From Amblyomma americanum (Eukaryota; Arthropoda; Arachnida; Ixodida; Ixodidae), in assembly GCF_052857255.1 (NCBI RefSeq), contig NC_135497.1, positions 191,059,485 to 191,123,484 of the forward strand: a DNA stretch of 64,000 nucleotides, in the 5' to 3' direction. Position 1 is the first letter of the stretch. Every line of letters starts with the position of its first letter. Shown in pieces: positions 21,873-34,129 of the stretch. The notes below the pieces were generated by a model. That model saw nothing but the letters and a program-made list of their open reading frames with translations, was not told the DNA's origin and did no database searches. The translations under genes and the position numbers were made by a program.

Positions 21873-23423
21873 AAATTTTCTTTTTCGCTCTGCTTGCCTC
21901 CAGCGTACTATGCGCGCTTAATGACTGCTGACAAGTTGAAATAATCACGTGGCTCGCCTTGACGCTGTCATATAGAAGAACGAATCATTTACACATATGT
22001 TGTTGATGAGATATTTGCATTATCCAAGTACTATCTGGGAAATATCGTTCTTCAAGAGTCAAGTGGTCAGGCTCCCACGTTACGCGGCACGTCCCGTGCT
22101 TGTTTCCGCTAGTAGGCGCCGCGACGGGATTGGCGGTGGGCTGCGTTCTCGACCGACAAGGGTCGTTACAATGCAGAATCGGTTATTAAAATGCTATATC
22201 AATGATAACCCAGCACTAGAGAGGCACGGAGCGAAGGCTACTGAGGCGCTACCTCTGCGAGCGTCAAACGCTACGCCCGTAAGAGTGAAACCAAGATTAG
22301 CACACTTCGGCTAGTATTGGCCGGACATTTTAAAGTATGGCACATTGGCGTCATAATATCAAGAAGGTGCGGGAAATACATGCGGGCCCTCATGTCGCAG
22401 CAACCAGGCGTAGACCTATCAGTTCGCAAATGTACTACGTGTGAGTAACCGCATGCGTACAGGCACAATTAACAGATAGGAAAGTGCGAGCCAAATTCAG
22501 GCATACTTCACCAGCAAGCATGCAAGAAAATGAAAGTTATGCGTGGACTGAAAAAAAAACTAAAACGGCTAGAAATTCAGAGAAAAGCTGTCCTCACAGC
22601 GGCGTTCCTGCTGCTATCCGACTTTCCGAACATGCTGTTCAGGCGTCAGCACACGCTTAGCACGCGGCGGCTACGGCGACGGCCCAGGCACGGAAAAGGG
22701 GGCAGCCAATTCGGATTCTTCCGCCTCCCACATATTTACTGCTTTCATTCGGCGACGATGTTCGGTCCGACTGCGAAGCCGTTAGGCTTCGCGTTCCGCC
22801 TCACGTACCGCCTTTTTCATTGCATTTTATTATCTTAAAGGCCTCAAAAGAGGGGTGTTACATAAGGGGTAAACAAACAAAACCAAAAGTAACCAAACAA
22901 AAATTACCCGATGATTACGCTTCTCGCTAATGCGATTTTTGGTCGCTGCTGCTGTGCTACTCGAACCGCAGGCGACCGCATACGACGCTGTGACGAACGG
23001 AGGTGGGTCTGGCTTTCGACTGGGGCAGCGCGCACAGCGCCGCCGATGAGCCTCGCCTCGATCGGGCAAACTACTAGCAGACGACAGTGGGCGCTACTCT
23101 GGCGTCGCGGGTAGCCTCGGGTAACCCGCCTTCACGCTTCCGCCGTAGCCTCCTCCTCCGCTTTCCTCCTCGCGCTGTCTTCGCTAACGCCGCCCTTCAC
23201 CCTCCGCTTAGCTCCGCTCTCGGTTGCGCCAACGACTGCGAGGCACGCTGCTGAACCCGGGAATGAGTGCGCTCGAAAACTGCGCATGAAAAGCAAATTG
23301 TACACATGCTTCAAACATCGTTGATGCGAGCTAATGCTCTCTTTTGTACGACGACGATGTTGCGCTCACTTGGTCACGGCAGCACTTTAGTTTGTTCTGT
23401 CATAGAAAAATGGCGTCTGTCAC
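21873..23423. other. No gene recognised
   Basis: Mixed-composition sequence with a GC-rich part at 22640-23250. The open frames there look like composition effects. No domain is recognised. Confidence 0.5.
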
Positions 23424-23759
23424 CTGCAGACGACGTTTTTTCGCTGAATGGCGGCAGTGGCGCCATCTGTTTTCGGCAGTCGAAAGCGTCCCGACAAGGC
23501 CGCCGAGGCTAGCGTTGCAAGAAGCGCGGGCCCTATGAATATGCCGTTCCGGCCGTTTCGTCTTTTTCAACTGAAGCGCTTACAATATTTTCGGCTAATT
23601 GAGCGAAAAAAGATATCATAACAACTGATTTAACGAGGCTTTACCTTTCAAAGAATATTGTTTGCAACGCTCGTCTCGGTGGCCGTGTCTTGATGCTTTC
23701 CACTGCCAAAAACAGATGACGCCATTGCCGCCCTTCAGCGAAAAAACGTCGTCTGCGGG
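23424..23759. repeat. Imperfect long inverted repeat (foldback element)
   Basis: Left arm 23424-23520 and right arm 23662-23759 are reverse complements with scattered mismatches over about 97 bp: both contain cagacgacgttttttcgctg, catctgttttcggcagt/catctgtttttggcagt and agcgttgcaa. The loop is about 140 bp. The structure suggests a non-autonomous DNA element or foldback repeat. No coding sequence is inside. Confidence 0.65.
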
Positions 23760-23962
23760 TTTTGGTTCGCCGATCTCTACGTAGACGATTACGTTCTCGC
23801 ATCATGCATGGCTCAACTCAGTAAGTACCGTTGTCAAACTTGCTACGATACAAAAGTTACCATAATACGCAAGCACTGTGTGCAGTTTCACCGCAAATGA
23901 GCCAGCGGTTGAGGCGGGGAAATTTTTGAAAGTCTTCACGATAAAAACGCACAACACTGTAT

Positions 23963-24062
23963 GTGCAAATTTGAGAAACGCTGCATTTAGCCAGAAATTT
24001 ATTTAGCCATAGATGAATCAAAATAAATCTATGGCTAAATGAAGCGTTTCTCAACTTTGCAT
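23963..24062. repeat. Compact hairpin, about 31-bp arms
   Basis: tgcaaatttgagaaacgctg followed by catttagcca on the left pairs with tggctaaatgaagcg and tttctcaactttgca on the right, with a few mismatches. An inner atttagccatagat / atctatggctaaat pair is nested inside. Short snap-back insertion or MITE core. Confidence 0.7.
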
Positions 24063-24839
24063 TTTACCTCTAGCAACCAAATACGTTTATCTTTCTATAC
24101 TATTTCGGAATAAAGAATTAGTGCAGGATGCTCAGATTTCGGAAATAAAATAATAAGGCCCGGCATTATCTACCGGAATACAAAACTGCAATATATCGGA
24201 CGACCATGTCATGGCTCAGGACAAGGCGCGCAACTAAAATTGTAGGAAATGGAATATTCTTTGAATGTCACTGCCTCTAAGTTTTCAATATAAACGTGCG
24301 CGCTAACTGCAATGGGTACAAAATTCATTATTAAATTTTACGCGTAGTTAATTACCAATCTTACGATGACAATTTTTCTCACTGTTTGTGTCCGCCTGGC
24401 CGCATAACCCATTTATAATAATACATTTTGTGTACTGCTCTTGGGATTTTTTTTTTACAAATCCGTAAAGCCCTGTCTTGAAGACCCTGTATAGGAGGAA
24501 CCAAGGGAGCGAGGAATACTGCGTTGGCCCCAGAGCGATCGGAAAGCGCAAGCGGGAGGCAACCAACTTCTAACGTCTAATGCACGCAACACTACCCCAT
24601 TCTCTGTATCATAGAAACTCGATGCGTGCGCCCCGGCTGGAATAAAAAGTTACAGAAAGGATGCACGCAAGTATCAGAGTGCGGAACCGAGCTTCGGCTT
24701 GCCACAAGTTTAGTCATGGAGTCTCTCTCGACCGGGCTTCATCCGACCGAACCACTTGCACGACATCAGTACGGTTAGATCGATACGATGAGCGAGCTGC
24801 GGGCTATGGGAACAACTGCGTATGTCACATCACTGGGGG
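24063..24839. other. No gene recognised
   Basis: AT-rich, without recognisable features. Confidence 0.5.
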
Positions 24840-25130
24840 ACACGAAAGAACAGCACACAACAGAACAGCATGCGTCAAAACAGCGCACAAAAAACAGCGC
24901 CGCGACAAAGAAACGAAGGGAAAAACAGCACAGCGACGAAGCAGCACGGAAAAAAAAAAACAGCATGGCGACAAAACAGCGCAGGAAAAAAACGGAACGC
25001 GTCAAAACAGCACGCCGGACAAAGCAGCACAGCGACAAAGCAGCAGAACGAAAAAACAGCACGACGACAGAAGAGCAGAGGGAAAAACAGCACGACGACA
25101 AACAGCGCAATGCAGTGCGATGCAGCGCTG
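24840..25130. repeat. Degenerate ACAGCAC/GACGACAAA tandem repeat
   Basis: Words such as aaaacagcac, acagcgcgc and gcgacaaa recur every 18-25 bp in irregular order. All three plus-strand frames stay open over much of it, giving lysine- and glutamine-rich chance products (K-T-A-R-R type), and the minus frames give phenylalanine- and cysteine-rich ones. Inverted versions (tttgacgtgtgctgttttga, about 25222-25241) follow just outside. A decayed minisatellite. Confidence 0.7.
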
Positions 25131-25589
25131 CGGGAGGTATGAACGATCATAGCCATACCGCACAGCACATACGGCAGCAACCTTGAAGTTAGCGACTGCT
25201 CGCTTCGCTGATTTATTGCTTTGACGTGTGCTGTTTTGACATGTGCTGTTCTTTCATGGCGCCGCACTGAGATGCGCGTGGAAACCCGCCATTCTGCGCA
25301 AGCCGGCTTCTTCTGCTTGTATGCCTCTCTCCCCTACATAGCGCAACTGGGGATAAAGTGGTTTTTAAATCTGTTTTTCCATTATCTGCGAAGCGGCTGT
25401 TGTGCGCAGTTATGTGCATCAAGAAACACCAGTATTTTAGTGCAAAGCAATCCGTAACGCAAAAGAGGTAGTCGTGCGCGTGACAACGCTGGATATGGTT
25501 AACTCCATTTTTTCACGCCACCAATAACGGCTCCAAAACGGCGGCGGCACAGCGCAGGCTTTAGCGTTCACGAACATAGATTGAACGAT

Positions 25590-26110
25590 TGCTCGCAGTT
25601 GCCGTGGCTGCCGAGGCTCTATGCTCTTCTCCTTGATTAGACGACTCAGTGGGTCAAGTATGCGACATGCGCGTCCGACGTGCACAGTGGCGCTCAGAGG
25701 GTGCCAACGCAGACTATCAAAGGCTTGTCTCCCTACTGGGGTTGTCGGGATGGTCAGTTCTGCCAAACGAATTTCGAGGGCGGCGACCGGCCCGGTCTTG
25801 CTTTCTCGTTACTGATTTTATGAGCAAGCGTATTGTTGTTCCATGCAAATGCGCAGGGGCCCGTCAAAATGGAAGCCACAGCTGCTATCATGCGCCACGA
25901 TCTCTCGTCGCTCACGTTGACGTCAATGCTGAATTGAAATCATGCTCAACAGAACGCTTTAATTTTGATGCCTTCGGATTTGAAGAAGCCCTTGGGAAAC
26001 GCCCTTTTCAAGAACTCGCTCCGACAGACGTCGAGTTTTCGGTGCGTGTCATATACTCCCAGAGGACTTCATTCTCCTTCGTACTCCATGCACGTCATAT
26101 GGGAAGGGAA
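25590..26110 (+). repeat. Unnamed dispersed repeat, copy A
   Basis: Pairs in inverted orientation with 30500-31035. Shared blocks include tttctcgt.actgat/ctgatc, gcgcagg.cccgtcaaaa, gaactgaaatcatgctcaac/gaattgaaatcatgctcaac and gaagcccttg. The frame at 25649-26149 is open in this copy only; its product (LVTDFMSKRIVVPCKCAG) is not a family I recognise, and copy B is broken. Confidence 0.6.
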
Positions 26111-26660
26111 AAGGGGGAAGGAAGGAGAGGTCAATCTCGTTCGCAGTAAGTTCAAAATTGGGGCACTAGCCACCTATGTTGAGATAAAGAGGGACGCGTA
26201 GAATGTCGTATCCCAAACGGGGAGGAAAAGTTAGGTTAGGCGCTGGCCAGATCTGCTCCTGTTTTTGGGAAGCAGAAATGGGACATTTTCCGGCCCTTCC
26301 TCCTCTCATTTTCATTGAAACCAACTTCAACTTATACACCCTAATGATCAAACAAACTAAACAGAGGTTGACGTTAACATAAAGCAAAAAAAGAGAGGAA
26401 AGGGCTGCATTCGCAAACATTCCACGCACCGCACTTATTCGCTTGCGTATGCACTATCACACTAACTGACACTTGGACGCTCACTGAGTTAGGCAGTCTG
26501 ACACGGCTGTAGAGAAAAACCTGGGGGGGGGGGGGGGTAAAAAGCGGTAAATGAAGGCGTATGAGCGTAGAACTCATATAGGAAAGCAACAAGTAATCTG
26601 TTTTCAATGTTCCTGGTTTAATACTAAAAATAGCAGAGCAAGACTTGCGGAAAATATTGC
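26111..26660. other. No gene recognised
   Basis: Contains a G13-14 run at about 26523-26536 and no recognised gene. Confidence 0.5.
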
Positions 26661-27240
26661 CTAGCACCACGGAGGAAGACTATATAGGAGTGGAAACTCC
26701 GCTGTCTGCGGCGACCAGAAAAGGTAACAAGCCCAAGGCGCCACTATCATGCTGGCGGCGCCTGGCGACCTGGAAAAAAACTACTGCCGTTTCGGTTGCC
26801 AAGGCAACCGGTCGAGCGTGTTGCTCCCTTTCGGCCGCGCGCGCCTGACTTCTATTGAGGGCACTTTCGCGCCCTTCTTTACCGCTGGTAGCCCGAAGAG
26901 CAATTGGTGCTACGCTTCAACCATTTGAGCACAGACACCGACAACAACTGTTGCTGTTTGACTTAAGGGCGCAGAAATACAACGTCACGGCGTGCCCGCT
27001 GAAGCAAACACCCGTGTCGTCTGCTTGTCGCCTGCATTGAGCGCGCAATGCCGGAGAGCGCGCCGGAGCCCCCTGCCCGGGCGCTGCATTTTTTTTTTCG
27101 CTGTGGCTTCTACGAGGCGACGCATGGCGCCGCCACTGCATGCGGCCCCGTCGGCGCATACAATTGTGACTATCTGGTCGCCTGCGCTCGCTCGCGCTGA
27201 CGGGAGTTTCACCTCCTATATAATCTTGCTCCGTGCCTAG
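26661..27240. mobile_element. MITE-like element with TATATAGG in both inverted arms
   Basis: The left end ctagcaccacggaggaagac followed by tatataggagtggaaactcc matches the reverse complement of the right end (ctaggcacggagcaagatta, tataggaggtgaaactcc), about 40 bp at roughly 85 percent. A gcgaccaga box follows in both. The interior is GC-rich without a transposase. A TATA-like tatatagg in each arm would point outward-in from both ends. No target duplication is clear. Confidence 0.55.
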
Positions 27241-30200
27241 CACGGAGATCTAAAAATGAAAATTGGTAATAAGGAAATGATAGTCGCAGTAACAGTATCA
27301 TTCCCGGTGTACCCCTGAACCGCGCAATGAGGAAATGAATGAAGGAGGTAGTGAAAGAAGGAAGAGAGAAAGGTTGCCGTCCATCATCATGCCCAGCCAT
27401 TCTGGACAAAAGCATTTTTGAACGGGAAACAGTTTATGAACGCAATTATTTCATATGTTGTAAGATTTCAATATAATAATCAATATATCCGCAGATAACC
27501 CGCCGACAGGTTTGCATTTGTTTTGCTATTAACGTTTTTGCGATCGTCAAAACCGTTTGCCATTGGTTTTCTATGGCAGTCTTAACTGCTTCATGCAAAC
27601 GACGAAAAAACTTCAAAAGAAAGATTCTGCTACACATCGAAAGAATGAACCATTACCTTCAATATTTCCATAACAGTATCTTACTATTTTCTAATATTCA
27701 AAACATTTTTCAAAAATGTTGCATGCACCGATTTGGTTACCTCAACAGGCATTTAACTTTCTTGAATTGGTTATAAATCGTGTTGCGTGTTTCACCTCCA
27801 CAAACTATAACATTCATTCGAGCGCAACAAACATTAAACACTCGCTCCCTATTTCGACATTGTAACATGCCAATTTCATAAGGTCGTCTACTCTGCCAAA
27901 CATTCAACTACAGCTGCCTGCTGCCCTACCTTACCGCACCTGAAGCGGTTTAGAAAACCTTCTAAGCTTCCAACGCCTTTCTAGTCTAACCGTTGCATGT
28001 AATGCATCCGTTTTGCTGCTGGCGATTATTCACTGGAATGATCTTGGAACGCATTATGACCATTCGTAATTAGGCTACTTTTAGAGCCGAAATACCAGCC
28101 GTTTGTTCTAATTACTAATGCTTCATTAACTATTGTATAATGTGTTTTTGCTTTTCAATTATCGCTACTAACATCCTCCCTTCCCCGGATCCTCGGCCGA
28201 CGTTGTAAAATACGGCACTGAAGAGATTCGCTCAAAAATGCTTGAATGGCCCCAAGCTGCTTTTCTAAAATTTTTTCTCAAGTCTCCCGTATTCTAATGA
28301 AATTTGTACGGTGGAGTTTTCTCTCGCTTGAGATTACTTGTACCAAGTTTGGCAGAAAGGCGACATTTTGTTCCGGTGTAAATTGATTTTAGAGTTCGAC
28401 GTTTCCGTGACCTTAGTTCCGATGAATTCTACGGGTAACACTGCATTTTCGACATGGTCGCAAACGTTCATCGCATGTTAATACCCACTCCTCACTTCAC
28501 TAAAAAAATTTTAGGTCGTCTCGGGCATTTTATGAAAGGGGTAATAGCTTTCAGTTGCTATACTTCAGCCATTCATCGCTAGTGATGTTTATGACGCCGT
28601 CGCTGCGCTACGCGAAGCCTCGCCCCTGCCACGGAGTGAGTTTCGGTTTCAGTTTTCTGTTTTTGGTGTTTTGAAATGGTTCCGCTCGGTATTTTGAAAA
28701 ACGGCTTGTAGCGGAGGCAAGAGGGGTCTCTTAAGGAATGCATGAGATTATAGACTCAAAGCGTTCGAAAAACCTCCGGAGTAGCTCTTAAAACATACAA
28801 TTTAGAAGTGCTAAAAGCAGCCGCAAATGGCGTATTTTCACGGCGGTAGCTTTTGTTGCAGAAACCTTTTTCGTGTTTTTAATAAAGCCCCCAGAATTCC
28901 CACCAGACGCCCGCATTTTGAACATCCCGCTCCTAGGAGGGATGAACCTTGCGTGTCCGGAGACATGGCACCCCTAGTGCACGTAGCTATAGAAAGGCTG
29001 GCGTAGCTGCCGTAACGTCGAAGTTTCGCGCGCTTCCTTCCGAGCGAGGGAAATAATAGGCAGCTCAAAATAATACTATCTTTACAAGAACTGCGTTATT
29101 TGGAATTTATTTAGAGCTTCGTAATTGAAATTCAGCGCATCTCCTAGTGCATTAAGAGCTCATCAATTATTGCTGAGTAATTAAATGTATCTGTGTAATA
29201 CTGTTTTTTAAGAGTTGTGTCCAGGTACCCATATAGCAACTCCATTCTTTTTTAAACTCTTGGCTCTCAGCAGCTGGGACACCCTGTGCAAAAACGCTGG
29301 CGGTCTCTCTTCCATTGTTCATGTAGTTCACTGCTCGTGCAGTTAAAGCTGTTTGTAAAGCAACCTGTATGAAATCATGAAGTTAATACACTGACTCCCA
29401 TGCAAGCCCCTCAACCTTCTTGGTAGACCTGGTTGTACTATCATGGTAACGCCTCTTGGTATCCAGCCGTTACTCTGGAGCCAAAATATTCAGGCTGCAC
29501 TAATATGACAGAAGCAACGATATTTTTAGACTACATCATTCTAACCAGAACCACGGTGGCCACTACAAACAGCATTTCTGCAACGTTAAGATCAGGGTGT
29601 TCAGAAATACGGACACATTATCTTTGACCAGACATTAAAGCTTCTTGAAAGAGTGATTCGTTTTCTATTTTATTTTTCTGCACGCATCATTGGCTGTGCC
29701 ATAATGGCACCGAAGAGAGTAAGCACCAGAGAGGTAAAGTGTGGAGGCGATTATAACGCTCGCATAATGGTTTGACGCCTATGGAATTAATGACAGTTGC
29801 CCCAGTGTCCTGAAGGTCCACCACATCACTGCAGCCGTCGCTGTGACATGATTCGCTCGAATAAGGTATATCTTAGCCTCTCACTTTATTGTGAATGAAT
29901 GCTGGTCTCCTCTGTTCAACAAAGTAAAAACAGCGCAAGGACACGAACGGGTAAAAAGGCAAACGCATGTGCATGCTTCCTTGCGCTGTTTTTTACTTAG
30001 CCCGCCTTAAAGTGTTCCTCTTATTTCCTCCACATTGTATTTTTTGTGCCGCCAAAACTCTGTTCTTGAGATGGGAATTTGGCGGATTGGCGCACCTTCT
30101 ACCCAACCATTCTTCGCCTTCTGCAGCCGCGGGAAGCGAAAAATGAACGCAATTCAGCGACGACAAGCGAGTGGGACAGTGGGTGAGACTGTGCGCTTGT

Positions 30201-30379
30201 CAATAAGTGCTTCAGCGAATAAGTACGACGTCTCGAGTGTGCGCAGTTCTAGTTGCTTTTTTCCCTTTCAGTAGCTTTCAACCTTGACCTTATTTTGATC
30301 ACTATGGCGTTTTAATTGAGGTGCTCTTTATTAAAACGCAATCGGGGACGAGGCGCTAGTTGTGCTTCCCCAGTGGGAG
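27241..30379. other. No gene recognised
   Basis: About 3.1 kb of AT-rich DNA with no recognisable coding region. It contains a small inverted pair at 29922-29941 (aagtaaaaacagcgcaagga) and 29978-29998 (tccttgcgctgttttttactt), spacer 36 bp. The cagcgcaaggacacgaacg word in it resembles Penelope-like element ends, so it may be a collapsed Penelope terminus. Confidence 0.45.
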
Positions 30380-31035
30380 CATGGCTCAGCTCTTAACCGA
30401 ACCTTTTCTCCCCGAGCGGGATACGGCGACGCGCTTTATCTCTCCCTCTCTCTCGACATACAAGTACCAGAAGCTCGAACTTGGTCCCCGAGAGGATTTG
30501 AAGTCTCTTTTATTCTTCCTTTTTCCTCGAGGCACGCACGAAGCACGAAGCTGTATGACGTCCTATGGGAGCCCTTCCCACGCACTGAACATCCGACGTT
30601 AATCGGAGCGCGCGTATGAAAAGGGTTTTTATCAAGGGCTTCTTAATATCTGGAAGCACTTGATGGAAAGTACCGTGTTGAGCATGATTTCAGTTCTTCT
30701 TTGACGTCAGCGAGGGCGATGAAAGTACGTGGCGCGTGTTTGCAGCAGTGGGCTTCCTTTTGACGGGCCTGCGCGCATCCGCTTGGAATAACACGGAGCT
30801 TGCTCAGAAGATCAGCGACGAGAAAGCCGGATCGGGCCACCGCCGGAGTTCATTCGGCAGAACAAACCGTCCAGTCGGCCTCGAGGGAGAAGCAAGGAGC
30901 GTCTGCGTCTGCATCGGTCTCTCTCTGAAGGGGGAGCACGTCGTTCGCGGATGTCGCATACGTGACCCACAAGGTCACCTTATTAAGGAGCGCATTTATA
31001 GCTTCCGCAGCCACGACGCAAGCGGAGCGATCACG
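30380..31035 (-). repeat. Unnamed dispersed repeat, copy B (inverted)
   Basis: Reverse-complement relative of 25590-26110, with the same blocks in the same order on the minus strand. The piece at 30643-30840 corresponds to residues after FLV.DL.SK in copy A. The two copies are about 4.4 kb apart and face each other, so they could pair or recombine. Confidence 0.6.
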
Positions 31036-31284
31036 AGGAGCTGTTCATTTAGGGTTCACGCATATTAGCGTTCGTTTTATCGTCGTTGTATTGGAAGCAA
31101 CGTGAGCATAGCCCATCTCGTCGGGCTCTTCGGTGCGAACGAGTGCCTCTTTCGCTCCACCCGAGCCCTGTGAGAAAAAAAAAAGATTATTTTTTTTTTG
31201 TCTGCACTCAGCTGCGGCATCTCGAAGATCTTTGAGGAACTGCTTCAACTACATGATTTTCTCGGTATAGCAGCGTATGTTCTG

Positions 31285-32450
31285 ACAACCGCATTAGGTC
31301 AGGTGATGGTTTGTTACTCAGGACGAGGATAATATGACGATTTTGTCCGAATTCGTCTTCACTTGCACACTTTTTGATCGTTGATTAGTCACTGAGCTTC
31401 TTCTACGTTATCACCATGGGATCAGGGTGTCAGGCCGGGGGATGACAAGAATGGAATGGGGTTGGAAAGAATGAATTGCATTTTTAAGGCACAGCACAGT
31501 TTTTGTTCGACTGTTCAGAAGCGACAAAGTTAAAGCAAGCTGCGTACGCAAAGCGTTTGCTTCGAGAAAGCAGTGAAAGGAAAAGGAGAAGATAGCTCTT
31601 TGCATTTGCCACCTGCAAACAAAATCGGAGATCTGAAATAACTTTAAGAGGCCAAAAAGGGTATGGTTTTATAAATTAGAATATGCAGGTGACTGTAAAT
31701 GCCCAACTTTCCGAGTTTACAACCCACAAAATAGTGCTGATGACTTCGCCATTTTGCCACTGCGCAATAGTTTGCAGCCTAGACGTAATTTTTTAATTTT
31801 CTGAAGGTGTACATCAACGACGTGCCATTTATAAAAGAAATCGCGCATTTCTTCATCTTCGTTTTTTTTCACCCTAAAAAGAAAACAGCTTTTGGGCTCA
31901 CACAGAATGCTCGCCATCGGCAAAACAGTGGGAGTCAGAAGCTGAATTTTAAAAAAAAGTTAATGGCGAATTATTGGATTTATGTGAAGGAAATACGATA
32001 GCATTCGGCTTTCTCACTCCGCTTACGTAGCCAGGAGACACATGAAAGATGCTTTGAAACCACTTTATAATTCTGTGTGTTGTGCATTCGTGATCTCTTA
32101 GGCGGTTTCGACCATATAGAAGCTCCAGAAAAAGTCTACTTTCTTTTCAGGTGGCGGTTTTGGTTTTAACTGGAAAATCGTGGTTTTGTGGTCAGAGAAG
32201 TGACTGTTTATGCATTTCATATCTGTGATGTCCTCTTGATTGCGGAACGCAAGGTCTGTGCAGGCATTTCGCTGCGTTGAGACGGACCCTTGAGGAGCAG
32301 CGACACAAAGGCCGACCTTCTCTTCAAGCATGTGTAGAATGGGCGATGCTTCCTAATATCTTGATTAAAGTCACCCACAAGTACCATTTAGCCTTTTTTG
32401 TGTGGAATTGAAATTCATGGTAAATGATCGATGCAGCTTGCTAAGAGTTG
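31285..32450 (-). pseudogene. Helentron-like endonuclease remnant, copy A
   Basis: On the minus strand, MVLVGDFNQDIR (about 32385-32350) is the GDFN box of an apurinic-like endonuclease. It is followed, across a frame change, by CTDLAFRNQEDITDMK and SHFSDHKTTIF (about 32260-32175), the T-x-I/C-D and SDH boxes. Rolling-circle Helentrons of arthropods carry such a domain after the helicase. Part of that helicase lies about 2.4 kb away in the same orientation (34814-35683), though this need not be the same copy. The sequence to 31285 is shared with copy B at 50697-52140 and is probably the element's 3' non-coding part. A CR1-type LINE endonuclease is the alternative. Confidence 0.6.
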
Positions 32451-33619
32451 GCTTCAGGCGAAATGTGGGCGAAACGTCCTTCCACCTTGACAACACCTTT
32501 TGGTCGGCGCTTCGTTATTTTCGCCAATGTATTCACCCGACCAGACGAGATTTCGTCGAACCTTAGATTTAATCTGGGCTGCAGCTACACTGGCACATGA
32601 GGGCAAGCATGTAGGAAGCAGGCGAGCGGCCATGGAAATGACAAACAAAGAGGATTGACTGGCGACGTTGCGTCGCGGACACCAGTTGCGCGCGAACTTC
32701 GCTTGCAGATTAAAGGTGGCCTTGTATCCCAGGAGGGCGAGTCGGGGCTGGGCCGGAGAGGCCCGGCTATGACTAAGCAGATGTAATGGCGGGGGGCGGG
32801 GTTCGTTGTATGGGTCCTTTTGTCAACAAAACAAGCGGCAAGTTTTTGACACCCTTCACAGCTGTCCTGCCGCTGGGGCAGAGGTCATAGACATGGCGGG
32901 TTTTCGGGGAAACGGAAGGGCCGAGAATGCGGCGGCTTATCACGGTAGGAAGAGGGACATCTACCAGGAAGGACGCATGGAAACGATGCTGTCAGTTTTC
33001 CCTAATAAGCTTAGCGTTGAGAAGGCCGGGCGTGATGGCGGAGCCTAGGCGATACATGGAGAAAGGGGATTCGGTGCCGTGGAGTTTCCATCCCTTTTTC
33101 CCTAAAGAGAGGGTGTGTGTCGTACGCTGTGAAAGTTGGGGCAGAACAGTAACTAGAACTGTAGTTGACGCTGTTGTAGTTTGATGCTCTTTTGTAGCGA
33201 GAGCTGCATTACGCAAGCCGCTTCGCGAGGTCAGCGTGGCTGCGTGCTGAGCCATGGCACCACCGCTCCGCCTGCTCTGCGCATGCTCCGAGTGACGTCA
33301 TAGCCGGCAACTGGTGTGCACGCCGCGCGCCTACGTTACGCTAGTATTTCGAGCCTTCAGCGTGGCGGCGCCGTAGCTCGTCACGTGGTTTGTCACGTGG
33401 TGCGAATCAGCTGCCTGCGGCGCAGTGCGCCGGCGAAACCGAGTGGGGGAGGAATGGAGAGGGGGAGAGAGTGAATCCACGTACAGGGACGAAGATGAAG
33501 AAGGAACGCCCAGCGAAACGGAGCGGCGAAAGACTGACTGCAATTCGACTGAGCGAGTTCCACTCAGCCAGCTGTAGCTGTCGCGTCACTCCAGGTTTAA
33601 CCAGAGCTAAACCACGTTC
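32451..33619. other. No gene recognised
   Basis: The first 200 bp may still belong to the endonuclease remnant. After that there is GC-rich sequence (32700-33600) with open frames but no recognised domain; cacgtgg words lie at 33381 and 33395. Confidence 0.45.
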
Positions 33620-33990
33620 ATGATTAAACCGCGAAAGAACGGGGACAGAGACAAGAAACACGTACACACACAGCGCGCAGACTTCGAACTTTTATTCGAA
33701 AACGCTTCGAGCATTCCTTTTTATACGCTCCAAACCACCACATGACACAGCCAATTTTTTTGCTTGAATGGGAGAGAGTTGTTAGTTCTTGTAAAGTTTA
33801 ACGGGGCGTTGCTAGCATCAAGAGACCAATCATGTTGACGCTTGCTGCAAATGTATGTGACTCTAATGTGGGCTTGACCTCGAGGCTTTAAAACTAAGCC
33901 CGGGAGTCCAGTCGGTTGTTCTAAGCTATGGCTTGAGGTGTACACCTTCGGCTATGCCTAGCTAGTCAGATCCACGTATCTCTTTTGCGG
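33620..33990 (-). mobile_element. Possible Penelope-like or LTR terminus
   Basis: On the minus strand a TATA-like gcgtataaaaagg (about 33727) is followed by aataaaagttcgaagtc (about 33697), then gcgcgctgtgtgtgtacgtg and ttctttcgcggtttaatc. A TATA box close to an AATAAA within about 100 bp, ending in a conserved-looking tail, suits a retroelement terminal region. No coding part is attached. The class is uncertain. Confidence 0.35.
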
Positions 33991-34129
33991 CACCTTGATG
34001 TAAAAATTGTAAGTTATGTACATAAACTTCAGTTAATCTCTGCTTCCTGAGAAAGTAGCGCTATTCATAATTCGTCGTCAAATGTTCATCACTGCGGAAA
34101 AAAATTCACTGACTTGTTCTATTAATTAT

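Noticed and set aside
24661..25267. Several overlapping lysine-, glutamine- or phenylalanine-rich frames of 106-163 codons
   Set aside because: All frames on both strands are open because the ACAGCAC repeat lacks stop words. Composition explains them.
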